Assembly: GCA_002381945.1 (NCBI GenBank)
Contig: DFXY01000015.1
Location: 10,142 to 16,207 of the forward strand
Direction: 5' to 3'
DNA: 6,066 nt
Origin: Bacteriovoracaceae bacterium UBA4096
Lineage (GTDB): Bacteria; Bdellovibrionota; Bacteriovoracia; Bacteriovoracales; Bacteriovoracaceae
Positions 1-5,782 of the stretch are shown here, piece after piece. Made by a program: the position numbers and the translations under genes. How positions within the stretch are numbered: position 1 is the first letter of the stretch; every line of letters begins with the position of its first letter. The notes beneath the pieces are model-generated. The model made no database searches, had not been told where the DNA came from, and saw only the letters and a list, made by a program, of their open reading frames with translations.

Positions 1-830
1 CCTTCTGCGATCACTCGCGCTTTTTCCATTAACTGCAAAATGGCCCAGGCCATTTTTTCATCATCCACCTTGTGGGATGACTCCACCACTTGGCCCAAAA
101 TTTTAAGCATGTCGGGGGCCACATTACGGACCCGGATACCGTCGGCGAAGGTTTCGGCCTTGTCGATTTTTTTAATTTTTCCTGAGTTTAGAGAATCCAC
201 CATAGGGCTGCAGCCTGTGGCCTGGCCCGCAATCACACGAACTTTGGATTTACTGCCCTTGATGACACTTCCCATACCTGAAACTAAACCGCCTCCGCCA
301 ATGGAGGAGAAAATATAATCCATGTCAGGGATTTGTTCTAAAAGCTCAAAGGCGACAGTTCCCTGGCCCGCGATAACATCCTTATCATGATAAGGATGAA
401 CAAAAGTCATTTTTTGCTTTTTCATCATCGCTTCAGCATATTGAAAACCATCTTCAATGCTGTGGCCATGAAGAACAACTTTGGCGCCTAAGGTTTCGGT
501 GTTTCTGATTTTTGTCAGGGGTGAGCCTTCCGGCATCACGATGGTTGCTTTGACTTTAAAGCGACTAGCGGCCCAGGCCACTCCCTGAGCGTGGTTTCCG
601 GCACTCACGGCCAGAACTCCATTTTTTCTTTCTTCGCTGGAGAGCTTGGATATTTTGTAAGTGGCCCCTCTCATCTTAAAGGAACCGATGGGAAGCATGT
701 TCTCAAGCTTTAAATAGATTTCACAATTGTACTGCTTGGAGAGCCATTCATTATAGACCAGCGGTGTAGGATGAATAATTTTTTTTAAAACGTCGTAAGC
801 ATCCTGGAAATCTTTGAAAGTGATTTTCAT
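1..830 (-). CDS. ilvA: Threonine dehydratase (threonine ammonia-lyase), PLP-dependent; 3' end beyond window
   Basis: A cytoplasmic PLP enzyme of fold type II. It most likely deaminates L-threonine to 2-oxobutanoate and ammonia, which feeds isoleucine synthesis or threonine catabolism. The frame is open from ATG at 830 to the left edge and shows 276 codons. Visible hallmarks are GSFKMRGA at residues 49-56, where K52 is the expected Schiff-base lysine; SAGNHAQG at 76-83; and the glycine-rich phosphate-binding loop SSIGGGGLVSG at 175-185. The frame leaves the window at the conserved RVIAEG segment, so the C-terminus, including any ACT regulatory domain, is not seen. That means biosynthetic IlvA and catabolic TdcB-like forms cannot be separated, and a serine/threonine or serine racemase-like specificity is possible. 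The start is supported by AAAGG about 8 bases upstream. It lies 3 bp behind mntP on the same strand, so co-transcription is likely. Confidence 0.93.
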   Translation of the reverse strand, partial: MKITFKDFQDAYDVLKKIIHPTPLVYNEWLSKQYNCEIYLKLENMLPIGSFKMRGATYKISKLSSEERKNGVLAVSAGNHAQGVAWAASRFKVKATIVMPEGSPLTKIRNTETLGAKVVLHGHSIEDGFQYAEAMMKKQKMTFVHPYHDKDVIAGQGTVAFELLEQIPDMDYIFSSIGGGGLVSGMGSVIKGSKSKVRVIAGQATGCSPMVDSLNSGKIKKIDKAETFADGIRVRNVAPDMLKILGQVVESSHKVDDEKMAWAILQLMEKARVIAE

Positions 831-833
831 GTA

Positions 834-1409
834 TTAACCTTTTAAAAAAACATGTTTAAGGCCCCAGAAAATTTGCACGCCTAAGAATAGAAAAATAACA
901 GCGGCAAATCTTAAAAGCCAACGATCCGGAATTTGACGAAAAAACTGACTAATAAAATAAAATCCCCCGCACACGGAGAAAGTGATGAGTCCCACTTCAA
1001 TGGCCGCAAAATAGGCCCGAGGCAATGTCCCCAGACTGACTCCAGAGGCCATGGCGTCGATACTGGTTGCGAAAGCAAGAATCAGGACCGGAATGAGTCC
1101 CCATTCGTGTTTTTTTTCTTCTATGTTAAGACTCTCTTGAACAAACTTAAGGGCCAGTCCAAAAAAGATCAAGGCCACCACAAATTGGAAATAGTAACCG
1201 TAACTGGAAAAGGTAAAAAGAAAACCAGCATAGGCACCAGTCCATAACATCACAAATTGAAAAATACCGAAGGCCAGTGAGATCAAAAAACCACGCTTTA
1301 ATTTCTCAAACGGTCTCATATCATAATGCATAAGACCTATGGCAAAGGTAACGACTGCAGCATCAATTGCCAGGGCCAAACCAAGTAGTACAATCTCCAG
1401 CGAGAACAT
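834..1409 (-). CDS. mntP: MntP-family manganese efflux pump
   Basis: An inner-membrane protein of 191 residues, close to the roughly 188 of E. coli MntP (YebN). It is expected to export Mn2+ from the cytoplasm. About six hydrophobic segments are visible, near residues 2-26, 40-65, 71-91, 104-124, 133-155 and 163-186. The family's internal duplication shows as two matching membrane motifs, LALAIDAA around D16 and ATSIDAMASG around D118. These aspartates fall at the same positions as the conserved acidic residues of E. coli MntP. The start is supported by AAAAAGGA (plus-strand complement 1417-1424), about 7 bases upstream. It is the first gene of an apparent two-gene unit with threonine dehydratase and is divergent from ctaA. 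An MntR-box-like element lies 65-78 bases upstream of the start codon, consistent with manganese control, although this is inferred. There is no room for a yybP-ykoY riboswitch unless it overlaps ctaA. Confidence 0.93.
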   Translation of the reverse strand: MFSLEIVLLGLALAIDAAVVTFAIGLMHYDMRPFEKLKRGFLISLAFGIFQFVMLWTGAYAGFLFTFSSYGYYFQFVVALIFFGLALKFVQESLNIEEKKHEWGLIPVLILAFATSIDAMASGVSLGTLPRAYFAAIEVGLITFSVCGGFYFISQFFRQIPDRWLLRFAAVIFLFLGVQIFWGLKHVFLKG

Positions 1410-1435
1410 TTCAGAATCCTTTTTTGATTTAATTA

Positions 1436-1457
1436 TTTCATCATCTTAGTGATGAAA
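1436..1457. repeat. Perfect 8-bp inverted repeat in the mntP/ctaA divergent region
   Basis: TTTCATCA (1436-1443) and TGATGAAA (1450-1457) are perfect inverted copies separated by 6 bases. The 22-bp dyad has the size of an operator for a dimeric regulator. It sits 27-48 bases upstream of mntP and 31-52 bases upstream of the preferred ctaA start. It contains the alternative ctaA starts GTG 1449 and ATG 1452, which argues mildly against those starts. No T tract follows on either strand, so it is not an intrinsic terminator. Operator function is inference. Confidence 0.45.
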
Positions 1458-1473
1458 AAGCAAAACGATCATG

Positions 1474-1487
1474 ATAGCCTTTGTTAT
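1474..1487 (-). promoter_or_regulatory. MntR-box-like element upstream of mntP
   Basis: Read on the minus strand the element is ATAACAAAGGCTAT. The core of the E. coli MntR operator at mntH is ATAGCAAAGGCTAT, so 13 of 14 positions agree, including the AAAG spacer in the same orientation. The flanking bases of the E. coli site (AAAC and GTTT) are not conserved here. The element is an imperfect dyad (ATAAC/GCTAT) located 65-78 bases upstream of the mntP start codon, a position suitable for activation, and directly abutting the preferred ctaA ATG. Because mntP is a known MntR target in E. coli, the context is right. A matching regulator is not visible in the window, so binding is unproven. Confidence 0.42.
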
Positions 1488-2435
1488 ATGAAAGGTTTCC
1501 AGCGGCTTATTTTCTTATCCATTCTCGGGACGTATCTCGTCATTCTCGCAGGGGCAGTTGTCAGAGGTACCGGTTCAGGCCTTGGTTGCCCTGACTGGCC
1601 AACCTGTTTTGGACAATGGGTTCCGCCGACGGATATTTCAGAGCTACCGGCCAATTATAAAGAAATTTATAAAATTTCGGGGAAAACAATTGCTGATTTT
1701 GACCCATTTAAGACCTGGACCGAATATATCAACCGTTTACTCGGAGTGGTCCTGGGTTTTCTGATCGTTCTTTTATTTGGAAAGTCCTTTAAGGTTCGGT
1801 CTTATGATTCAAATATCCCCTGGTTCTGTGGGGGGCTCCTCTTTTTGATCTTGGTTCAAGGCGGCATCGGGGCCTTAGTCGTTTCGACTCATCTTAAACC
1901 TTTTTTAATTACGATTCACATGCTACTGGCCGTTCTGCTGTTATTTGGGCTGTTGTATCTTCGAAAATACTGTCATGACCTGCAGAATACGGCACTGGTC
2001 CAGAAAATTGATGCCAAGGCCTTGAGGATCACTAAAATCTTAGTGGGACTTACCTTTTTTCAAGTGATGCTGGGAACTCAAGTGCGGCAACAAGTGGACC
2101 ACTATATACGGGACACCTTTCAGGCGACTCATGAGACAATCATTGGATTTCTGGGTTCAGTATTTTACGTTCACAGAACATTTTCTCTGGTGATTATCGC
2201 TCTTTTTATTTATCTGATGGTTTACTTGCAAAAAAATCACCTTAACCGCGGGGCCTTCTTCACGTCATTTTTCGCCTTTTTGTGTGTCATGGGGAATGTT
2301 GCCACGGGAATCATGCTTAATTATTTCGGATTCCCTACGAATGCTCAGCCCCCTCATCTTTTCCTGGGAGTCCTTACTCTGGGTCTTCTTTATTCACTTT
2401 TTTTAAACCTTAAAGGCTCTCTACTCGAGGACTAA
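1488..2435 (+). CDS. ctaA: Heme A synthase (COX15/CtaA family)
   Basis: A multi-spanning inner-membrane enzyme that oxidises the C8 methyl group of heme O to give heme A for aa3-type cytochrome oxidase. From the preferred ATG it has 315 residues and about eight hydrophobic segments. Near the N-terminus it carries GTGSGLGCPDWPTCFG, with the CX5C cysteine pair of the first periplasmic loop (C34 and C40). GTQVRQQVD (196-204) precedes the second half. Likely heme-ligand histidines are H144 (ITIHMLLA), H229 (VHRTFSL) and H290 (PPHLFLG). The fourth canonical site, the EXXH of CtaA, reads EYIN (79-82), with asparagine replacing histidine. The start at 1488 places MKGFQRL directly before the first membrane helix, as in relatives. 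GTG 1449 or ATG 1452 would add 13 or 12 residues of non-conserved sequence. None of the starts has a clear Shine-Dalgarno. The following gene is probably translationally coupled. Confidence 0.93.
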   Translation: MKGFQRLIFLSILGTYLVILAGAVVRGTGSGLGCPDWPTCFGQWVPPTDISELPANYKEIYKISGKTIADFDPFKTWTEYINRLLGVVLGFLIVLLFGKSFKVRSYDSNIPWFCGGLLFLILVQGGIGALVVSTHLKPFLITIHMLLAVLLLFGLLYLRKYCHDLQNTALVQKIDAKALRITKILVGLTFFQVMLGTQVRQQVDHYIRDTFQATHETIIGFLGSVFYVHRTFSLVIIALFIYLMVYLQKNHLNRGAFFTSFFAFLCVMGNVATGIMLNYFGFPTNAQPPHLFLGVLTLGLLYSLFLNLKGSLLED

Positions 2436-2438
2436 AGG
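2434..2438 (+). promoter_or_regulatory. Ribosome binding site overlapping the ctaA stop codon
   Basis: AAAGG begins within the ctaA TAA (2433-2435) and lies 7 bases before the ATG at 2446. This fixes the start of the downstream gene. A ribosome finishing ctaA would land on the next initiation site, so translational coupling is likely. Confidence 0.6.
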
Positions 2439-2445
2439 CGACATC

Positions 2446-3525
2446 ATGTTAGGACTAGTGGCCCTTGGGCTTACGATGTTGATGATTTATACGTTGGTGA
2501 AAAATGCCCTGATCGGCATTCAACTAAACGCAGAAGACAAGTTCTCGGGCACGATGGAACTTATTATTCCCATTTCATCCCGTTCAGAATTTTATCTGGA
2601 GCCTTGGATTAAAAATCTCTCTTCCTTTAATACTTTGGGAGGCCATCTTCGCATTCATATTTTAATTGATGGGCATCATCCGGCGGTAAATGCCTGGCAG
2701 GAACTTCATCAAAAACTCCCCTATGTGGAGCTTCACAGTTTTCTGATGCGTCCTCTGGGACGCGAGGCCATTCCCTGGATGATTGAACAGATCGCTCCCA
2801 AAATTAAGGGTGATATTGTGGTCATCGGTGACGCGGAACTAGTCCCGACTGAACATGCTTTTATTTCTCTAGGGCATTTAGTCTCAAAAAAACAGAAAGC
2901 TTTTTTCGTGCTTCCCCAAACCAAACGACAAAATGTTATAGGAGAAGCTGTCGCCTCAATCAATCCGACTCTGGCCCTAGCTTCAATCTTTGGCTTCAGA
3001 AGAATCAGACGAAATGTTTCTCACCCTCTGGTTAGCATTGCTCAGGGCTGGATGGGCATGCCACTTAGCGCTTTTAAAGATTTTGATTTTAGTAAAGTCA
3101 ATATTCCTTCCTGGAAAGAGGCCCTGGCCAAAGGTTGGGATATGGAAAACAAAACCTACATCCTGGCCTTCGGGGAAAAACACCTACTCCGTTATTACCC
3201 AGAAGATTTGAAAGTCCAAATTTACCAAATGAGAACCTATTGGGAAGAACTGTGGTTAAAAGGTGAAAGAACCGGCCTTCTTCTCTTTCTTGCCGTTCTT
3301 TTGATCTGGTCGAGCCCTATCTTTTTCCTTCCCGATCACCCGATCTGGGCCATGTCCTGCTTACTTCTGCTGATTTTATATCGCTTTTTTACCAAAATAG
3401 TTTTTCAAGAGTCCTGGCGAGCGATGATTCTCCATCCACTGGCCTGCTTAGTCTGGATTGGAACATTCATTTGGTGGTCTTTTACGGGCCTTAAAACCAA
3501 GTATAGGACCAGAAGGGCCCCTTAA
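2446..3525 (+). CDS. Glycosyltransferase family 2-like membrane protein, divergent
   Basis: A 359-residue protein whose layout matches membrane GT2 enzymes of the hopanoid/carotenoid glycosyltransferase type: one N-terminal membrane segment (about 1-19), a cytosolic GT-A-like domain (about 36-240), and two or three C-terminal membrane segments (276-294, 299-316 and 328-347). Visible GT2-like features are the first strand MELIIPISSRSE (37-48), the HILIDG strand (71-76), and IGDAELVP (127-134), which occupies the place of the DXD motif but reads D129-A-E131. The segment IYQMRTYWEELW (259-270) and the LHPLACLVW helix (329-337) also resemble this group. The canonical acceptor-side ED and QXXRW motifs are not recognisable, so activity or donor may be changed or lost. 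The start follows an RBS overlapping the ctaA stop. A functional link to heme A is not evident. The family call is by eye and moderately sure; the substrate is unknown. Confidence 0.7.
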   Translation: MLGLVALGLTMLMIYTLVKNALIGIQLNAEDKFSGTMELIIPISSRSEFYLEPWIKNLSSFNTLGGHLRIHILIDGHHPAVNAWQELHQKLPYVELHSFLMRPLGREAIPWMIEQIAPKIKGDIVVIGDAELVPTEHAFISLGHLVSKKQKAFFVLPQTKRQNVIGEAVASINPTLALASIFGFRRIRRNVSHPLVSIAQGWMGMPLSAFKDFDFSKVNIPSWKEALAKGWDMENKTYILAFGEKHLLRYYPEDLKVQIYQMRTYWEELWLKGERTGLLLFLAVLLIWSSPIFFLPDHPIWAMSCLLLLILYRFFTKIVFQESWRAMILHPLACLVWIGTFIWWSFTGLKTKYRTRRAP

Positions 3526-3528
3526 ACC

Positions 3529-3557
3529 TTTACAACCAAAACTCTATTATCAATAAT
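3529..3557 (+). promoter_or_regulatory. Sigma70-type promoter for the small basic protein gene
   Basis: A -35 hexamer TTTACA (3529-3534; 5 of 6 to TTGACA) and a -10 hexamer AATAAT (3552-3557; 5 of 6 to TATAAT) are separated by exactly 17 bases. Transcription would start near 3564, giving an untranslated leader of about 26 bases that contains the Shine-Dalgarno. The -35 begins 4 bases after the stop codon of the upstream gene. Confidence 0.6.
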
Positions 3558-3575
3558 GGAGCATCATGAACTTTT

Positions 3576-3583
3576 AAGAAGGA
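3576..3583 (+). promoter_or_regulatory. Strong Shine-Dalgarno of the small basic protein gene
   Basis: AAGAAGGA lies 6 bases before the ATG at 3590. It selects this ATG over the out-of-frame ATG at 3583, which is part of the site itself and reaches a stop after seven codons. Confidence 0.65.
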
Positions 3584-3589
3584 TGGGTT

Positions 3590-3706
3590 ATGGGTTTTGG
3601 ACGTAAAAGTAAGGCCGTTAAAATGCTTCGCCGCAAAGGACAAGCTAAGAAAAAAGCTAAGATTCAAGAGAAAATTGCTGTCGGCAAGCTTAACAGAAAG
3701 AAGTAA
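3590..3706 (+). CDS. Small, very basic 38-residue protein, function unknown
   Basis: A short frame encoding 38 residues, beginning MGFGRKSKAVKMLRRKGQ and ending GKLNRKK. It has 12 lysines and 4 arginines against a single glutamate and no aspartate, so the protein is strongly positive and probably helical in its middle part (about 8-30). It has no cysteines, membrane segment or signal peptide. Such a composition suggests binding to RNA, the ribosome or DNA, comparable with small ribosome-associated proteins, but no family is identified with confidence. That it is a real gene is supported by a 17-bp-spaced sigma70-type promoter at 3529-3557, a strong Shine-Dalgarno 6 bases before the ATG, and an exact fit into the space left by its neighbours. 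Its TAA (3704-3706) directly abuts the stop codon of the convergent LON-domain gene. No terminator with a T tract follows it. Confidence 0.72.
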   Translation: MGFGRKSKAVKMLRRKGQAKKKAKIQEKIAVGKLNRKK

Positions 3707-4321
3707 TTAAAACTTCAATGTAGGCATGAATGGCCCAAGGTTAATTTCTTTTGGGCCAATCACCTGCAATAAAATCTTGATTTTTTCTTTGAGAGAGTCT
3801 GCTTCCATCACTTCTTTTTTTATATCCCAATCATCAACTAGAAATACTGTACAGTAATTTACCAATAATTCAGGATCATCCAGAGTATTGGAGAACGTTT
3901 CACGTTGGATTGGATCTGGGAGAAAATGCAGGGCCCAACGTTCCAGCAGAATCTTCAAACTATCAAGCTCCATACTGAATGAATCATCAATAGAAAGATC
4001 CTCATCCAAAACTTTGTAGTAGTAAACTTTGTAGGGCTCATCTGATTCAAATTCTGTTAAGCGACACTTCACCGTACCGGTAATATAAATATCCATCCTA
4101 CCATCGGGATAGGTGGATAAAATATGCGGTAAACCAGCGACGCAAATCTCGCCTCGATAAATATTGGAAGGATGATAAGGAACAATTGCCATAGGAATCT
4201 GCATCGCCAGAGAGTCACGAACCATCTGACGGTAGCGTGGTTCAAAAATATGGTATGGAAGAGTGACCTTCTTAAACAGTATGGAATTGGTTAAGGGGAA
4301 GAGAAAAACCTTGTTGTCCAT
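3707..4321 (-). CDS. Stand-alone LON substrate-binding-domain protein
   Basis: A 204-residue soluble protein that resembles the N-terminal substrate-recognition domain of Lon protease (LON/PUA-like fold) but has no AAA+ ATPase or Ser-Lys protease domain. Diagnostic residues are FPL (8-10) followed by LPYHIFEPRYRQMV (21-34), the typical opening of this domain. A beta-rich half follows to about residue 105, with GEICVAG (57-63) and MDIYITGTVKCRL (76-88). A helical region covers about 115-195. The length is typical for stand-alone members, whose biochemical role is poorly defined; substrate or protein binding is presumed. The start ATG has GGGGTGA (complement of 4325-4331) 3 bases upstream. The gene is divergent from the symporter gene and convergent, with no intervening base, with the small basic protein gene. 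The family call is confident, but function should not be read as proteolysis. Confidence 0.88.
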   Translation of the reverse strand: MDNKVFLFPLTNSILFKKVTLPYHIFEPRYRQMVRDSLAMQIPMAIVPYHPSNIYRGEICVAGLPHILSTYPDGRMDIYITGTVKCRLTEFESDEPYKVYYYKVLDEDLSIDDSFSMELDSLKILLERWALHFLPDPIQRETFSNTLDDPELLVNYCTVFLVDDWDIKKEVMEADSLKEKIKILLQVIGPKEINLGPFMPTLKF

Positions 4322-4349
4322 AAATCACCCCGGACTTGGTTCAAATCTA

Positions 4350-4377
4350 AAGATACACTGGAATCCCGCTTCTTCAA
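4350..4377 (-). promoter_or_regulatory. Possible promoter of the LON-domain gene
   Basis: On the minus strand, TTGAAG (complement of 4372-4377) and TATCTT (complement of 4350-4355) are separated by 16 bases. Each matches 4 of 6 consensus positions. The -10 ends 28 bases before the start codon. This is a weak prediction. Confidence 0.3.
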
Positions 4378-4421
4378 GAGGCACAGGCCTTATTTAAAAG
4401 TAATTTTCCTACCCTGTATTG

Positions 4422-4450
4422 TTGACCCAAAAGCATAAGCAAGAAACAAT
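4422..4450 (+). promoter_or_regulatory. Probable sigma70-type promoter of the symporter gene
   Basis: TTGACC (4422-4427; 5 of 6 to the -35 consensus) and AACAAT (4445-4450; 4 of 6 to the -10 consensus) are separated by 17 bases. Transcription would begin near 4457, about 25 bases before the ATG at 4482, with the Shine-Dalgarno AGGAAG at 4471-4476. Confidence 0.5.
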
Positions 4451-4481
4451 AGTTTAATACACTTTTACACAGGAAGTCCGA

Positions 4482-5732
4482 ATGACCACTAATGGCCCAA
4501 AGCTTACGCGTAGAATCCTCATTTGGATGTTTTCTGGAATTGTCCTGGGAAGCATTCTTAATTACTTTAAATTTGGCGGAGCTATTCAGAGCTTTTTAGT
4601 TGAAGGAGTCATTGAAGTCGGAGGGCGCATCTTCCTTTCTTCACTGAAGCTCCTGGTCGTGCCGATGGTTTTTGTCTCCCTAGTGGCAGGTGCCGGAGCA
4701 TTGGATGATATTAAGAAACTCGGACGATTAGGCAGCCGTACTTTTGGTTTATATATTGTCACAACAGCACTGGCCATTTCTCTGGCCTTGGTCGTTGCCT
4801 TGCTTATTAATCCTGGAGAAGGATTTGTGATGACGAGTGCTACCGCTACTTTTGATGTGAAGGCCTCCCCCTCACTGGTAGATGTCATTGCAAATATTTT
4901 TCCCTCTAACCCAATTGAGTCCATGGCCAAAGCAGAAATGCTTCAGATCATTGTCTTCGCTTTGCTATTTGGAATTGGTCTCACACTCGCCGGAGCTGCC
5001 GGTAAAAGAATTCTCGCCCTTTTTAATGACTTAAATGAAGTTGTCATGAAAATGGTCATGCTCTTAATTGAACTTGCCCCTTATGGCGTTTTCTGTCTTT
5101 TAACAAAAGTTTTTGCTTCTCAAGGTTTCTCCGCCATTATCCCAATGGCAAAATATTTCTTTGTGGTCCTCTTTATTCTGATCATTCATGCGACCGTAGT
5201 TTATGGGTCCATGTTAAAAATCCTCACGGGTTTAAACCCCATGAAGTTCTTTAAAAAATTCAGTGAAGTCATGGTTTTTGGTTTTTCTACCTCAAGCTCT
5301 AATGCCACTTTGCCTGTGACCATGGAAGTGACTGAGAAAAAGCTCGGAGTCAATAACTCGGTTGCTTCTTTTACCATTCCACTTGGCGCCACCGTAAACA
5401 TGGATGGAACCGCCATCATGCAAGGAGTAGCAACGGTCTTCGTCGCTTCCGTGTATGGAATTGATATTGGTCTTCAAGGCTATTTAATGGTGATTCTAAC
5501 AGCAACTCTCGCCTCCATTGGAACAGCTGGTGTTCCAGGTGTGGGTCTTGTGATGCTCGCCATGGTCTTCAATCAAGTAGGCCTTCCAGTTGAAGGCATT
5601 GGACTCATCATCGGCGTGGATCGACTTCTGGATATGACCAGAACCGCAGTGAATGTGACCGGAGATGCGGTTGTTAGTTGTATTGTGGCCAAGGCCGAGA
5701 ATCAGTTGGATGTGGATGTCTATAACTCTTAA
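4482..5732 (+). CDS. Dicarboxylate/amino acid:cation symporter (DAACS/SDF family, GltP/GltT-like)
   Basis: A 416-residue inner-membrane transporter that imports an acidic substrate (glutamate, aspartate or a C4-dicarboxylate) with cations. It has the full family architecture: LKLLVVPMVFVSLVAGAG (55-72) in the N-terminal half, the serine-rich re-entrant loop STSSSNATLP (269-278), NMDGT (306-310), the second re-entrant loop ASIGTAGVPGVG (344-355), and the last binding helix from D380 to D395. In that helix D384, R387, T388, N391 and D395 keep the spacing of GltPh D394, R397, T398, N401 and D405. R387 is the residue that pairs with the substrate side-chain carboxylate, so a neutral amino acid substrate is unlikely. 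NMDGT with N391 and D395 favours Na+ coupling, but glutamate versus dicarboxylate cannot be decided. It is a single gene with its own likely promoter, the Shine-Dalgarno AGGAAG 5 bases before the ATG, and a terminator 12 bases after the stop. Confidence 0.95.
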   Translation: MTTNGPKLTRRILIWMFSGIVLGSILNYFKFGGAIQSFLVEGVIEVGGRIFLSSLKLLVVPMVFVSLVAGAGALDDIKKLGRLGSRTFGLYIVTTALAISLALVVALLINPGEGFVMTSATATFDVKASPSLVDVIANIFPSNPIESMAKAEMLQIIVFALLFGIGLTLAGAAGKRILALFNDLNEVVMKMVMLLIELAPYGVFCLLTKVFASQGFSAIIPMAKYFFVVLFILIIHATVVYGSMLKILTGLNPMKFFKKFSEVMVFGFSTSSSNATLPVTMEVTEKKLGVNNSVASFTIPLGATVNMDGTAIMQGVATVFVASVYGIDIGLQGYLMVILTATLASIGTAGVPGVGLVMLAMVFNQVGLPVEGIGLIIGVDRLLDMTRTAVNVTGDAVVSCIVAKAENQLDVDVYNS

Positions 5733-5744
5733 GTAGTTTGGGAA

Positions 5745-5771
5745 AACCGAGGATAGTTTTTATCCTCGGTT
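5745..5771. terminator. Intrinsic terminator, probably bidirectional
   Basis: AACCGAGGATA (5745-5755) pairs perfectly with TATCCTCGGTT (5761-5771) around a 5-base loop. The 11-bp stem lies between the convergent symporter gene (stop at 5732) and the minus-strand gene ending at 5783. On the plus strand an A/T-rich but not pure T stretch follows; on the minus strand the stem runs into a short TTTT. It probably ends transcription from both sides, with modest U tracts on each. Confidence 0.8.
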
Positions 5772-5782
5772 ATTAATTTAAA

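Noticed and set aside
40..318. Plus-strand open frame of 92 codons
   Set aside because: It lies antisense to the threonine dehydratase, whose conserved motifs are on the minus strand; no family features or ribosome site are seen.
933..1247. Plus-strand open frame of 104 codons
   Set aside because: It is antisense to mntP and its translation is low-complexity, lysine-rich sequence mirroring the membrane-segment codons.
1410..1487. yybP-ykoY manganese riboswitch upstream of mntP
   Set aside because: The mntP leader available before the divergent ctaA coding region is under 80 bases, too short for the usual roughly 100-base or longer riboswitch, and the conserved core was not seen.
1558..1764. 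Second plus-strand frame inside ctaA
   Set aside because: It is a frame shadow within the conserved heme A synthase coding region, with no independent support.
3512..3522. Palindrome AAGGGCCCCTT at the end of the glycosyltransferase-like gene as a terminator
   Set aside because: The stem is only about 4 bp with a 3-base loop and no T tract follows.
3700..3716. GAAGT/ACTTC hairpin at the convergent stop codons as a terminator
   Set aside because: A 5-bp A/T-rich stem with a 7-base loop and no T tract is too weak to call.
4586..4930. Minus-strand open frame of 114 codons opposite the symporter gene
   Set aside because: It is antisense to strongly conserved DAACS coding sequence and shows no recognisable protein features.
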